Origin: Candidatus Symbiothrix dinenymphae
GTDB lineage: Bacteria > Bacteroidota > Bacteroidia > Bacteroidales > Azobacteroidaceae
DNA length: 64,000 nucleotides
Assembly (NCBI GenBank): GCA_001417715.1
Contig: BBRT01000002.1
Span: 1-64,000, forward strand
Reading direction: 5' to 3'
This document shows positions 27,088 through 39,801 of this stretch, in pieces (within the stretch, counting starts at the first letter, position 1; the number at the start of each line of letters is the position of its first letter). The position numbers and the translations under genes were made by a program. A model generated the notes under the pieces. It worked only from the letters and a program-made list of their open reading frames with translations, did no database searches and was not told the origin of the DNA.

Positions 27088-27095
27088 CAAAGGTA
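27088..27095 (-). promoter_or_regulatory. -7 box of the small-gene pair
   Basis: TACCTTTG on the minus strand, 28 nt before the ATG at 27059. Confidence 0.5.
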
Positions 27096-27224
27096 TTAAA
27101 CTTTTACTTAATATCCAAATATAAGGTTCGTCAGGAAATTGTATGGCACGACATTGCTGCCCCGTGGGTGGGGTGTTAAAAAGATGGATGTTTTATGAAT
27201 ATTGTTCGTTCATCATTTGTTTTT

Positions 27225-27383
27225 ATCCCGTAGGGATTGTAGCTCGGTAGAAAATAGAATCGCCCCACCCTCCATTTCAGCATCCCGTAGGGATGCAACC
27301 GATTGCGGATTATGTTGCATCCCTACGGGATGCGGGGAGAAGGAGAGGTATGATTTTCTACCGAGCTACAATCCCTACGGGAT
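27225..27383. repeat. Nested palindromic element, family 1, copy 3
   Basis: The arms and inner hairpin are as in copy 1, and the loop has the same orientation (CGATTGCGGATTAT). It lies in the non-coding stretch between the small-gene pair and the adhesin operon. Confidence 0.9.
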
Positions 27384-27446
27384 AAAAACAGAACGCAAAA
27401 ATTTCACCCGATTGTACTATGTTTTACACCCCACCCTACGGGATGC

Positions 27447-27477
27447 CCCCCCCGCCCCCCTCTGGGGGGCGGGGGGG
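27447..27477. repeat. Extreme GC hairpin
   Basis: A perfect 14-bp G:C stem (C7 G C6 against G6 C G7) with a TCT loop. No T-run follows. The surrounding 27100-27795 gap also holds palindromic element copy 3, short GCCCGCAATGAC repeats (about 27533-27580) and a terminator, but no gene I can support. Confidence 0.7.
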
Positions 27478-27592
27478 ACGACGTGCCTACATCGCGCTAC
27501 GCCCAACATTCGGTTCCTTTTCAGGGGATTGCGGGTCAAGCCCGCAATGACAAAAAAACGGGCTGAAAGCCCGCAATGACAAAAAAAACGAC

Positions 27593-27640
27593 AAAATCAG
27601 AGCGTCCATCAAAAAACATTGATGCATCCGCTCTGATTTT
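27593..27640. terminator. Bidirectional terminator-like hairpin
   Basis: The arms AAAATCAGAGCG and CGCTCTGATTTT form a perfect 12-bp stem, with a second small stem (CATCAA/TTGATG) in the loop and T-runs on both strands. It lies 156 nt beyond the stop of the last adhesin, so it probably ends the 25-kb adhesin transcript. Confidence 0.65.
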
Positions 27641-27714
27641 ATCCTGCCAATAATTTCAATCCTGTCAAACCTGTCAATCCAAAAAATCCTGCAAATCCAG
27701 ATTCAGACAACCTC

Positions 27715-27796
27715 CTCACTCTAAACTCTAAACTCTAATAACTAAACTCTAATAACTAACTTCTAAACTCTAAACTCTAATAACTAAACTCTAAAT
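27715..27796. repeat. AAACTCT/AATAACT 7-bp tandem array
   Basis: Eleven or so degenerate 7-mers (CTAAACT, CTAATAA) in the gap directly after the last adhesin stop. Confidence 0.75.
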
Positions 27797-30700
27797 TATT
27801 CTTTTATCAACTTCAGCGTGCCCACAACCTTGCCTTTCTTCGTTGAAATGCGGATGACATACACGCCGGGATCCCAGCCGGAGAGGGTGATTTGTTCCTC
27901 GTTGCTTTGGGCTACTTGTTCCAGTAGCTGTTTTCCTTGTCCGTTGAATATCGTTATCGTGTTTCCTGCGGCATTTCTTACTGTCACCTCCTCTTTGGCG
28001 GGGTTAGGATAGATATGCAACTCATCCTTGGCTTTTATGGGCACATCGGTGGCTTGCTTCGTCCACTTCGCCACCAGCACCATTGGCAGGCGCACCGGTT
28101 CCACCGGATTGCTGAAATTCCACATTTCCGTGCCTGCTCCCGGGCTGCTTGGGTCTTTCTCCACCGCCCAACCGTCGAAACGATTGCCCGTGCTGGAGGG
28201 TCGAGTAGGCTCGGCCAGCACACTGCCGTAAGGAACCTCCTGGGTAGTTTCCATACCTTCTGAGGTTCTAAAAATGACAGGAACCATAACAGCATCCGTA
28301 TAAATGGCGATATTATCGACCGCCATTGGTGGTTGGAAACCACCGGAGGCATCGTTCTTCCAGGAGAACACGATACGCTGCGAAATACCTGCCACATCAG
28401 TTCTGCTCGGCAAATAATCGTCCAGCGGCAGCTCAATATTCACTCGTTGCCACGACTCGGAGAGATTACAAACAGTGAGCACTTTCACATCTTTCAACTC
28501 CTGACCGGCAGAGGGCGTAGTGGTAGACGGTACAATGCTGACACTCAAATAATCAAGTGGGTCGTGAGCACTTCCCAAAGCATCATCTTCGCCAAAACCG
28601 CTCCAATCAAAAGAAACATACAGAATGGCGCCGGAACCCAAGAGACCAAGATTACCGGGAACCCAGAAATCATGATAGAGATGCACTATACTTGCCTTGC
28701 CTGTGAAATAGATATTATCACTATTGTTGCTTGAGATATAGGCTGCCTTACTGCCGTCAGTTGTAGCTCTCGTGCCAACAATCCACTTATTGGGTTGCTC
28801 ATTACCTTGCTCACCATTCACTCGCGCCCACTTTTTGTCGTCCGTTTCAAAAGACTCGATAAGCAGCGGGAGCACGGTTTGCCACTTGGCATACAACGTT
28901 CTGTCCACACTATCCACCCTAAACGTTTCAAAATCACACGCAATCTGCAAGTCGGCATCTTCATACCAGCCGACAAAGATTTTTTCTCTGCGCGCCCCCA
29001 CAGGCGTCTGCGGTAAGGGGATTTCTCCGCCTTTTTTCACACTTTTCGTTGCAACCACAGTGCTACCATCTTTGAAAGAGACCAGCACGGCAGGTCCCCA
29101 CTTGGGGTATAGGGTTATATTGCCTGTGGTATCCGCCGGAATAATTTCAATCTGCGAGCCCTCAGCATAATCCGGAGTCGTGTACCAGCCCTCAAAGGCA
29201 GACCTCGACTTTGTCGGCTCTCTCAGGTAGATAGGCAGAGTGCTTATATTATAGGACGTCGGGTTGAGCACAGAATTTGACTCAACATGATAGTCAATAG
29301 CATATTCATCCACCTGCCACTTAGCATACAGCCGCAGGTTACCAACAGAATTTTCCAGTTTAATAATCGGGTCACCGGTAAATTCAGGATTGGTGTACCA
29401 GCCGAGGAAAGTAGAGCCGTGCTTTGTAGTAATCAAAGACCTATTAGTCGTAACATCATAGGTTGTTGGCAGGGACACCTCACCCGGATCGGTGTATCTG
29501 ATAGTGTACTGAATACGCTGCCATTGTGCCGTAAGGATAACGTCATTTTCTACTATCGTTTCAAAATTCCAAGGCAGATCGTTGGTACTATGCCAGTTCA
29601 CAAACTCGTAGCCTCTTCTCTCCGGATCAGACGGACGCTCTATCTTTTGGTTACGTCCCAGCAATAGAGCATCCATAAGCACACCAGGGGTCAGGAAGAA
29701 GCGCACAGAATATTTCATCGCCGTTGCGATGGTCACATTATCAATCGCCGCAGGAGGTTGCATACCGGCACGGTCATCGTTTATCCAGGCAAATATCAAC
29801 CGCTTATAGGTGTTGGCATTCTCATGAGGCACTACAATGACCTCTTGCGAATGCCATCCGGCACGTTCCTTACCATAATCGCCAAAAACGCCAATCGGGG
29901 TAGCAGAGGGGATTTTCCGCCCTGGTACAGGCGTCACAGTAAGATTTTCGAGATAGACAGCCAAATAATCTTTTCCGGCAACTGTGCCGCCTTCTCCTAC
30001 AACTGTGCTACCTTCTCCGGCAGACCGCCAATCGAAGGAAAGCAGAAAATCTTCGGAGGCCTCAGGCATTCTCATATCATGATAGAGATACGATATGCTC
30101 GCTCGTTCCATATCATACGCATTGTTTGCCCCGGTAGCATCATTAGTAATGTAGGCAGAAAGGACATCACCGTGATTAGTGGCTCCACCCCTCACCCATC
30201 TATTGGGCTGCCCTTCGCTGGCATAAGTCCAATCGGCAAGGTAGGGCGAGCCGGCATCAAACGTTTCCAGGAAATCAATATGCCCCCACTTGGCATACAA
30301 CATAGTATCGTTCAATACGGGTATGCTGTCAAAATCCCACCGTTGCGTATAAGCCGTATCGGAATACCAATTATCGAAGAAGACATAATCGGTAAGTGTC
30401 GGCGCGGGCGATGGTTTGGTGGCATGGCGTGTTCGTCCCACAATTTGGTCCGGCACCGGAGTGGCACTCACTTCCAGCGTATTAAACCTTACCGTACAAG
30501 CACGCAACCACTTTGCCCATAGCACAGTGTCTTGCGCATTATAGGCAGATATTGACTTTATCGTAGTGTACAGATACGGCGGTGTCAGGGGGTCGGCATC
30601 CGCCCAACCGTCAAAGACAAACTGATCTCTCACCACATTCTGCGACAACACCGTTACACTATCATAAGCATACGTCGAAATCGAATCCACAGCCGGATTA

Positions 30701-33700
30701 AGAAACTGACCGCCGTCCAGCATATAGGTAATGGTGTGACGCCGCCAATTGGCAGTTAAGTTAATGTCAGTATGCCAAGCTCCCGCATGGATGGCATCAA
30801 TCTGCGTTCCGCCGGTCGTCCAGCCGGTAAAGAGCCACCCGGTGCGCACCGGAATCGGCAACACAAACTCACTCTCAACCGTAAAGAAGCCGACACTGTC
30901 CCTAACGCCGGATTCGCCATACAGACCACCGTTGCCGGGTATTCTGAAACGCCCGCCACCCATATTGTAGTTAATCTGATAGTGCTGCAATCCCCACTTA
31001 GCCAATAGCCAGGTCGTATCCAGGATTTCCACATCACTCACCAGAAACGGCTCTCTGGTCAGCGAATCAATCCAAGTCTCAAACACATAATCTCGGCGGG
31101 CAAGGGTCTGCGTCGGAGCCACATACACGGCAGACGTTCCCTGCAATACCGGTTGCGTTATCACCGGCAAACCGTTCTTGCTGTCAAAATAGACGGGCAC
31201 ATGCTCGTTTCGCTTGATAGACACATTATCAATCGCAACAGAAGGCGATTCACCTCTATTATTAGCATCGTTAGCCCAGGAAAGCACCAATATTCTTGGC
31301 ACATTCGCTACGCCGACGTCTGCGCGCGACAAATACAATTTTTGTATCACTTTGTTCCATCCGGCACTTTGGTTGCTGTATTGACCAATCAGCTGATAGC
31401 CCTCGGTGGTTTCCGGAATAAGAGAGCCTACTTGCGGGATTTGCGAAGCATTGGCAAGGTACACCTTCAAATAATCCCTATCGGCTTCGCCTCCACCCTT
31501 CCAGTCAAAAGAAATGATGAAAATAGAATCCGTCTGAATAGTTATATTTCGCCAAAGATGCACGACACTGGGGACACTACGGTCATAGTCCGCGAGACCG
31601 GGCAAAGTTGGTGTAGTAATATAAGCACTGCCGGAGAAGTAGTCATCACTGTTATTATAGGAAGCATTAATACTCCAGATATTCGTTTGAAACTCAGTAC
31701 CGAGTGTATTCACCACCCGCCAATCATCGTGATAGACAGGACTAATTCCGTCATAAGGCTCTGTGAAAGTCTCCGTAAATGCGCCGGCAATCCAGTCGGC
31801 ATACAGAGTGTAAGCCCTTGCATTACCGGGTGGTATCTCCACTACCCGGGATTGCGGGTCGGAGAGAGTAATGTACCAGCCATTGAAGGCGTAACCACTG
31901 CGCACGGGCTCTTCCAGGATACAGCCAACGTCGGTGGTATAGTATGTAGGATGTGTAGTACCTCTAAAATAGCCGTTCTGCATATTCTCGTAGTTGATAG
32001 CCCAGCGAGTTGGATCCCACTTGGCATAGACCGTTGTATCGCCGAAGTTGCCTTTTTTGATAGTGTCGCCACCCGCAGAAATCCTGACCATATTCGACCC
32101 GGGTCCCCAGCCTGTAGTGCCGCGTACCGTGTTGTAGTACCAGCCGTCGAAGACAGAACCGAGTTTCTCGGGATGCCCCAACACACTGTCGAGCTCAATA
32201 TTATAGGTCAGAACGCTGTCGCGCCTTCCGCCGCTCAGCCCTAAGGGGTCTCGAAAAGCTCCCCCGTTCATCACATACTTGATTTCATATTCCACGCGAG
32301 TCCACGTTGCCCACACCGTAGTGTCGGGAGCCGCACCCACCGAAACAGGAGGAATCGGACCAACCGGCACTCCTCCCAGCAGGTTCCAACTGGCAAACGT
32401 GTAGCCATTTCTGACCGCTTTAAGCGCTTGCGGGTTGGGGATACCTACTCGGGAAGAATAGGGGCGGACGGTATCAAGCGGGTCGTCGGGTTCATTCGGG
32501 TTGTTGAGGTATGCATCAATCAAATGCCCGTCAAAAAGACTGCCGTAGTAAATCAGCGGGTCTTTCCACTTGGCATACACATCCAATTGACCTATGCGAT
32601 TGTCGGTGCTATGTAAGGCATCATCGTTATTACCAAGACGGTTAGCCAGAGTGGGGTCGGTGTACCATCCCAAAAACTCTTTGCCTTCCGGATGTTCCGC
32701 CGGATGCAGGACGGTATCGGTAACAATCGTATAGTGCGTAATACTGTCCGGTCCAAGAAGTCCCAGACGAGTATAATTACGATTGCCGTAGAGGGGGCCT
32801 CCGACAAAGGGGCTTTCGAAGTAACCTCCATTATGATGGTATATAATGTCGTACGGGAGTAGTGCCCACTTCGCATCCATGATAACACCCGGATAGAATA
32901 GCGAATCGGGCGGTGAGCTCGGATAGAGAATGTACTGCTGAGGCGGATTTGCCTGACTCATCCAACCGACATGGGCATAACCTCTACGAAATGGCGTTGG
33001 AAGTGGTTCCAAAGCAGGACCCTCTATTACATTAACGACTTTCGTACCCACTATGGTAGGCATGCCTGCTCCATTATCTGTCCATCCTGCATGCTGTTGG
33101 TTTTCATAAATAGTAAAGTTGGCATTCGTCTGAAGTGTAATCGGAATAGAATCGGACACACTGACGGAGATATTATCAATAGCGATGGGGACTGTGCTAC
33201 CGCTTCCGGCAGAGTTGTACCAGGTAAATATCAGCCGCTTGGGGGTATCCACAGTGTAGCCCGTTATCACAAACCGCTTGTATCGCCATCCGTTGGAGTT
33301 GCCGCCGTGCGAAGTTAAAAGGGTTGTGCTTGCGTTTGCAGTCAGTCGTGTTCCCGCCACAGGTATTGTTGTCGTGCTCGTTAAGAAGACTTCCAAACCA
33401 TCGGCAGGATGGCAGTTGGATTTCCAGTCAAAGCCTATCGAGTAGGTTTTACCGGGTGCCGCGGTGAACAAAATATCGGAATAGCAATGCACCACACTTA
33501 GGAGCTGGTCGTAAGCATAAGCGCCCGTGCCTGCATTATTCGTAATATAAAGCGCTGAAGACGCCGCAGTTCCGCCGGCAGCAGTACCCCTATGCCACGT
33601 ATTCGCTTGGCTACCGTTCGCCAGATGCCAGTCGGCGGAAACCGTTTCAAAACTTTGCACTACGGGGATTGCCTGTGTCCATCGTGCATACAATAATGTG

Positions 33701-36700
33701 TCGTAGAGGCAGGTGCCGCAATTGTCCGGGATACTTGTTACGGGATTACCGTTAAGAGCCGCATTACTCATCCAGCCGTCAAAATTATAACCGCTTCGCG
33801 TGGGCGTTGGCAGGCTTGACAGCCCCCACTCCACCGAGAACGAATCCGTAAAAGTAGCCGTTCTGTAATCACCATAAGGCGCGGGTAAAGTTCCGCCGTT
33901 CGTGTCGTAGTTGACGGCACACTTGCGAGGCGCCCACCAGGCATAAAGCGTGGTGTCGTGGGCAACCGCGTATATCGTATTTTGTGTCCACACAGAGCCG
34001 ACGGTTGAGAGGGCAGCTGTTCGCCACCCTTTAAATGTGTAGCCCGGACAAGTAGCTGTCCAAGCGCTCGCGAAGTCTCCCGGCAATTCACCTACCGCTG
34101 CATCATAAGACACAACCTTGTAGGGCAGATCCGGAGGGGAGGGGATAGTGGGTGCAGTCACTTGCGCCCCGGGAATGGTCGTATTTTTGTCAAATTTCAA
34201 CTTGTACGTATTCGCAAGCCATTGGGCATCAAAAACTTCGTTTTGGGCATGGTGAGCCGGTATAGAAGAGACCGAACTTCCACCACTGTTGTTCCAACCG
34301 GTGAACGTGTAGCCGGGTCGGGACATTCTGCTGACATTAGGCAAATTGAAGCCCGGTGTGGTAATGTAAAAGGTGGTATCAGACCAGACGCCGTGAGAAG
34401 TCATGCCGACAATAGGAATCCCCCCATGGAGCTGAAATTGAATGGTGTAGGGTATGGAGTCCCATTCCGGGTAGAAATGCTTGGTGAGATAACTGCTAAC
34501 CGAAGCCGGGTTAAAAGACGTTACAACAGTACCGCTCGGCGTGGCATCATGCCACCGCACAAAATTGTAACCGGGACGTTGCATAAGGTGGGGTGCCGCC
34601 GCCGTCGGCAGGGTGAATGCCGGCGTGAGAGCATTGTAAGTAGCCGGTGGCGGACTGCCGCCGTATGTAACATTCCCATAACCGCCAATACTCGCGGGAG
34701 TCCCGTGATACTCAATGTTATAGTTGATAGGCTGAAACCCGACTTCGAGTATCGAATCCATACCCGCGTGATTATTCATCACAAACGTGTAGGTGGTGCT
34801 GCTGCCGCTTGCAGGCACCAGATTAGGTTGAGACTGAAAGACTGTACCGTCTCCGGTATTAATCGTTGCAATTTCGTAACCCGGAGCCGGTGTAATCGTA
34901 TACATCAGGGAGCCGCCTAAAATCCCCACTTGAATTTGCGAAGTGTCAGGCACAGTAGAGCCTAATCCGGCGGATATGCGCGCCCTAACCCTAAATCGCT
35001 TTACTTGGAACTTTACTTCAAGGGTATGCTGCGGGCCTGCAATAATAGCATCGGTAGAAAATGTATAGCTTGTAGGAGCACCGACCAGCGCACCATTCAC
35101 CCACACCTCGGCAATTTCATAACCGGGGTCAGCAGTAAAAGTATATACAGTGGGGGGGGGGGTTATGATTAAACGTGGCGGTCGTACTCAAACCGGGACC
35201 GGCAACAGTCGCACCCCCACTCTGCACTGTCCCGTGTGGCAGCCCATCAGCCGAATTCATCACACGGGGCGTTATTTTGTGGTCCTCTTCAAACACTGCC
35301 TGTATAGCCTGTGTTGGATATGAGGTGCTCGGGGTAAAACCGGAAATACCCACCAGACCCAATGTGGCATTGTTCCATTGATTAAGAAAGTGATAGCCGG
35401 CATTGGGCGCTGCTGTAAAGATATTCGCTATAGCGTAAGTTGTCGCTGTCGCCAAAATGGTGTCGGGTGCCCCTGTCAATAGTGCGCCGGCAACGCCGGA
35501 ACCGGGAGGATATACTTCCACCGTAGCCTTATAGATATGCTCAAAATGAGCTGTCAAAGTTAAATCGCTATTTATAGTAGTGCTATAGGTGGGAAGAGTA
35601 CCAACCGTAGTACCTCCATTAGCCCAATGTGAGAAACGCCAGCCGGAGTTTGCAGTCGCTTCAACAGCAATTGCTGCGCCGTTATCGTAGTTGGGAGCGG
35701 AGAGCGGCGACGGCGCTGTGGTGACAGCAACCGAACCACCGGACAAATTATTGACTCCCGTCGTCAAAGTCCATGTTTTAACATACTCTGCAACGCACAC
35801 TATGGTGTCGGCTATCGTCACAGTAAGCGGATTAGTAGTACCTAAAACAGCACCTCCTGCACCATGCGTCCATTGGTCAAAACGATATCCGGAGGCCGGA
35901 TATGCCGTGACATTGACGACAGCACCCAACGAATAGTAAACATCTCGGGCTAAGAGGGGGTCAATTTGTCCTCCGGTAACAGCCGGTCCTCTGCGCAATC
36001 GCATCTTAAAGTGGGCAGTAATATTACCTGTAACATTACCCGGTGCAAAGCGAAAAGAGTCCGGCAGAGCGGTACCGGGGTGAAGAATAAAGCTACCGTA
36101 TGAGGGACCATTTACCGCCCAGCTATCGAACTGATAGCCGGGGTCGCTTGCCGTTGGACGTGTCAATTGCACCTCCGTGCCGCCCGCTTTTGTAGCAGAA
36201 GTGGTACCGTCCACCATTCCTGTATTGGCTACCGCAGCCTGTGGGGGAGAAACAACCACCGTCATAGCAGACCTCGGTCCATAACGGGCAATTACCGTGG
36301 CACCGGTTGTTCCAATGGTGTATGTGGCAGTGAGACTGTATATCTGGTTGGGGGGTATATGGCCAGCATTGTAGGACCACCCTAAAAACGTATCGGTGGC
36401 AGCAGGGGTCGGACACTCCAGTTGTAGTGTCTGACCGGCAGTACCCGGATAAGTAAGAGTAGGACTCACTCCGCCAACGCTTATGGTATACGCCGGCATA
36501 CTTGCAGTAAAAGATATCGTTTGCGTAACCGGTTTGTAGACGGCTTGTACCTCTACGTTTCTTTGCCCAATAGTATAAACGGTACTCGCCGCATATCTAT
36601 TGCTAAAACTACCGCTGTCAAGGGGGCTTAGAAGGGGGTTTTCTCCCGTAAAGTTCTTCACCGTCCAGTGCGAAAAGAGATACCCCACATCAGCAGGTCC

Positions 36701-39280
36701 GGCCACCACATTCGAGCCGACACCGTTTATCTTATCTACTTCAGAGCCTCCATCAATGGTAGAGGTTCCGGAAGCAAACTGACCCAGGATGGTTCGGGCT
36801 TTATGTAGTTCAGGCGTCCAATGGGCATAGACAGTATGGATGCCGCTCGGCGGAAGATTGATATCATAATACGTAAGCATGTCGACGGCTCCAAAATCGT
36901 ACTGTTTAGGAGTACCGGATACATTTGAAAAAGACCAGCCGTCTTGCCAAAAGCCGGGGCGATTCCAACCCGGATCTCCCGCAAACGTATAATACGCTCC
37001 ATGTACTTTGTTACCGGTAGTGGAAAGAGAATTTACCGGTAGTCCTCCCCCAACATTACCGTTATTCAGATTGTACTGGATGGTGTAAGCCACAGGTTTC
37101 CACACAGCATACAGTGTAAGATTTGCATTAGTGGTGTAAGGATCACCGGGAGCATAATTCACACCCGTCCCGTTCGGTACAGTGTTCCACGTGTCAAATG
37201 TCATATTGATTGGTGCAGGTGGGGCAGGTCTTATAGTTATCTGAGTACCGTTATGAGTTATAGAATCACCTGAGAGCGCTGGCGTGGTGTTAGCCCCAAC
37301 TATATAAGTGATTCTGTATCTTAGGGGTTTCCACACGGCATACAAAATTTGGGGATCGACATTATGGGTAGCAGGAATCGAAACAGAAACCGAATCGTCA
37401 AACGCAGGACTCCATCCCAAAAAGCTGTAACCGGCTCTGGACAAGCCGTTGGGATTGTTGGTTGGACCCACATTCGTGTAAGCCTGCCCTCGCGCTACGA
37501 AGACGTCCGAAGGCGGCGTGCCGGCATCGGAGCCATTGCCTTCGAACGTTATCCTGTCCTTCTTGACCGTAGCCTGTGTTCTCACATAAGCCTGTATCGG
37601 AGCCGTCACGTTTGTGGGCTTATATACATCTCCCAAGGCGAGCAGATTACCGGAAGCATCGTACCAACCCAGTATGGTGTAGGTTGAGTCGGCACTCAAG
37701 CCATTGTTAAGAGTAGCCGTAGAGCCACCGGCGTCGGCACTCCGAGCCAGTGTTTCTGTAGTGGGTGAGGCGGAGGCATGATAATTGCCATTGTAAGCTA
37801 CAACATAATCCCATCGAGCTTTCAAGGTAAAACTTCCGAGTACCGTATAACTCGCATTGGGCGCATAGAATGTGCCGTTCGGATGCTCCCAGCCAACAAA
37901 CGAACAACCGGGTTTCTGTAACGTAGCACTGGGTAAGGTTATAGGAGCATCATAAGTGAGTCCGGTCATACCCGAAAATCCACCACCGGTACCACCATCC
38001 ACGTCGAAGTTGAGGGTATAGTTAGTTCGAGCCGTCCAGTGCGGGTAAAAGGTAGCGTTCGCGTTGGTAGTCCACGCAGTATTAGGATTATGCGCGGTGG
38101 CTCCGCCGAAAGTAGTTGTCCACCCTGTAAAGTTATATCCGACGCGTGTTAAAGGCGAGGAGGTAAAGTTAGCCGGAGAGCCTTTTCCGCGTATAAAATA
38201 GTTCACATCATGGTATTTGCTGTCATAGACAGGCATAGACGCGGGTCCGCTACCCGGGTCAGCATTGCCCCTCTCATAAGTTATAGTGTATTCGACGGGC
38301 GCATAATTAGCCGTAACATTCACATCAGTGGTACCGGAACCGGCCGGCACGAGGAAATAAGCATCCGTTTGTTGAGTCGGAGTAGGAAGCACTGTAGCAC
38401 CGCCGTCAACTGTCCAGTAGAGAAAATTAAAACCGGTAATGTTTGCGGCGCTAAGATAAACTTTCGCATCTGTATTTGGCTGATTGGAAGCATGGTTGGT
38501 ACCGGTTTTGCCCTGTAGCGACCATGCATCAACATTAGTATTAGCAGGATTAGTATAAGCAGGATGAGCAGGATTAGTATTAAGAATAGAAAGAGGCGGA
38601 TTCACATTCACAGCCCTGTTAATGGTGTGACGTCGAGCCGTCCAAAGAGGGTAAAAATCCTGTGGTGAATCGGCGGTCCAATTAACCTGCGCCGTTCCTC
38701 CAGTATTCCCCCAGCCGGCAAAAGTATATCCGACCTTGGTCAAAGGAGGTGTTAAATTAGTCGGGGAGGCCAGTAAACCGGTATAAGCAGTACCGTGTGT
38801 TTTATAGTCAATCCAAGGCATAACCGCAGGCCCGCTCGCAGGGTCAGCAGTCCCTCTCTGGTAGCTCATCGCATATAGTATGGGGGTTAAATTTGCCAGA
38901 ATAACCACATTATCGGCCGGCATGATAAAATGCGCTCCCATGCTCTGATTAGGAGCTACTATATTAGCACCACCGGAGACTACCGTCCAAGTGAGAAAAG
39001 TATATCCAGAAATAGCACCACCTGTCGTCAGATAAACGTCCGTACCGACCGATATATTCCCGGAGGTTGCTGGAGGGACTATCAAAGGCGACCCGGAGAG
39101 GCTATTACTATGGGCTCGAAGAGTCACATTCGGAGCATTGGAACTCGACTGAAGAGTAAGAGTATAGGACTGCGCCGCCACATGCGAGCCCACCGAAGCG
39201 CTCAACCACAAAGCTCCAACGAGCACCGCCACCGCAGGCTTACCCCGCCTGCCCCACTTAGAAAATACTATTGTTTTCAT
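27796..39280 (-). CDS. Giant InlB-repeat T9SS surface protein (adhesin C), split by a C11 tract
   Basis: Two open frames (39280 down to 35129; then to 27796) join into one 3827-residue protein if the C11 tract at 35152-35162 had 10 C; the length then is an exact multiple of three and the text reads on as NHNPPPTVYTFTADPGYEIAEVWVNG. A signal peptide follows MKTIVFSKWGRRGKPAVAV. The first half has many InlB/Listeria-Bacteroides repeats (YTITYERG, GYNFTGWTTTFGG, LYAVWKP) and divergent InlB repeats (YRFDQWTHG, LTAHFEHI). The second half alternates InlB repeats with four choice-of-anchor J jelly rolls (about 33660-33140, 31780-31200, 30280-29710, 28860-28290), then a T9SS type A sorting domain (ELHIYPNPAKEEVTVRN to KGKVVGTLKLIKE). 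As given, the N-terminal product would lack the sorting domain. An upstream in-frame start overlaps the preceding gene; ATG 39280 is preferred for its signal peptide. Confidence 0.85.
35152..35162 (-). repeat. Homopolymer tract (11 C on the coding strand) splitting adhesin C
   Basis: Eleven G on the plus strand. With 11 the upstream frame ends HNPPPHCIYFYC and stop. With 10 or 13 it reads through to the T9SS sorting domain. It is the second out-of-frame G/C tract in a surface gene of this window. Confidence 0.9.
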
Positions 39281-39306
39281 ATCAAAAATATATTTAATTA
39301 TTAAAT

Positions 39307-39780
39307 TCAAAAAAATAATGCCATCATCTGCTTAAAAACAGAAGCTTGAGCAGAGCGCAAAGGCGCCTCCACAACATGGTCGGGTTTGATGCGTTCGATG
39401 ATGCTGTAGGCATGCTCAAAGCCTATGTCCATCAATTCTATATCCCGTATGCCATCACACAAGCCGCATGGATGGAAAACGAAGTAAGCGGTATCAAGCT
39501 CCATGCTCAACATCGCGTCCGATTGCGCCACAGACTCGTAGAACTCAATCGACTTCCGCTTTTTCTGGGGAATTTCCACCCCCATGAGCTGCACATAGGT
39601 TTCCAAAGCGCGCAGCACCCCATTGTATGCCGTGTTGCAAGCCTTGCGGACATGCCTTTTGGTGACATAATGATCATCCTCCTTGCGAGATTTCTGCAAG
39701 GTTTCTTTTGCGTTGCTCATGTAGCGCATTGACTCGGCATAAGCATTCTGTTTGATAATTTCCTGTTGTTCGTTAGGCAT
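39307..39780 (-). CDS. DUF5618-like protein, copy 4 (most diverged)
   Basis: The protein has 157 residues. The first 30 (MPNEQQEIIKQNAYAESMRY and on) match the other three copies, while the rest differs most (KKRKSIEFYESVAQSDAMLSM, FHPCGLCDGIRDIELMD). It is all-helical, with no signal peptide, metal or catalytic motif. The family call (DUF5618, Bacteroidetes) is from memory of the AMRYMSNAKETL, AYNGVL and IEFY pattern. It is the last of four tandem genes and ends just upstream of the giant adhesin C start, so it is presumably co-transcribed. Confidence 0.7.
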   Translation of the reverse strand: MPNEQQEIIKQNAYAESMRYMSNAKETLQKSRKEDDHYVTKRHVRKACNTAYNGVLRALETYVQLMGVEIPQKKRKSIEFYESVAQSDAMLSMELDTAYFVFHPCGLCDGIRDIELMDIGFEHAYSIIERIKPDHVVEAPLRSAQASVFKQMMALFF

Positions 39781-39801
39781 AATCGTGTTGTATTACATTG
39801 T

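Noticed and set aside
9895-27383. Family-1 repeats as a CRISPR array or insertion sequence
   Set aside because: The copies are 8-9 kb apart, nested palindromes rather than short direct repeats with spacers, and there is no cas or transposase gene.
31153-32244. 363-codon plus-strand open frame inside adhesin C
   Set aside because: It lies wholly antisense to the InlB-repeat gene, with low-complexity, Arg/Ile-rich text and no domain. It is a shadow of the repeated coding strand, as are similar plus-strand frames at 34162-34920, 49648-50604 and others.
35106-35129. Adhesin C as two independent genes
   Set aside because: The downstream frame has no signal peptide or start region of its own, and the protein text is continuous across the C tract after a one-base change.
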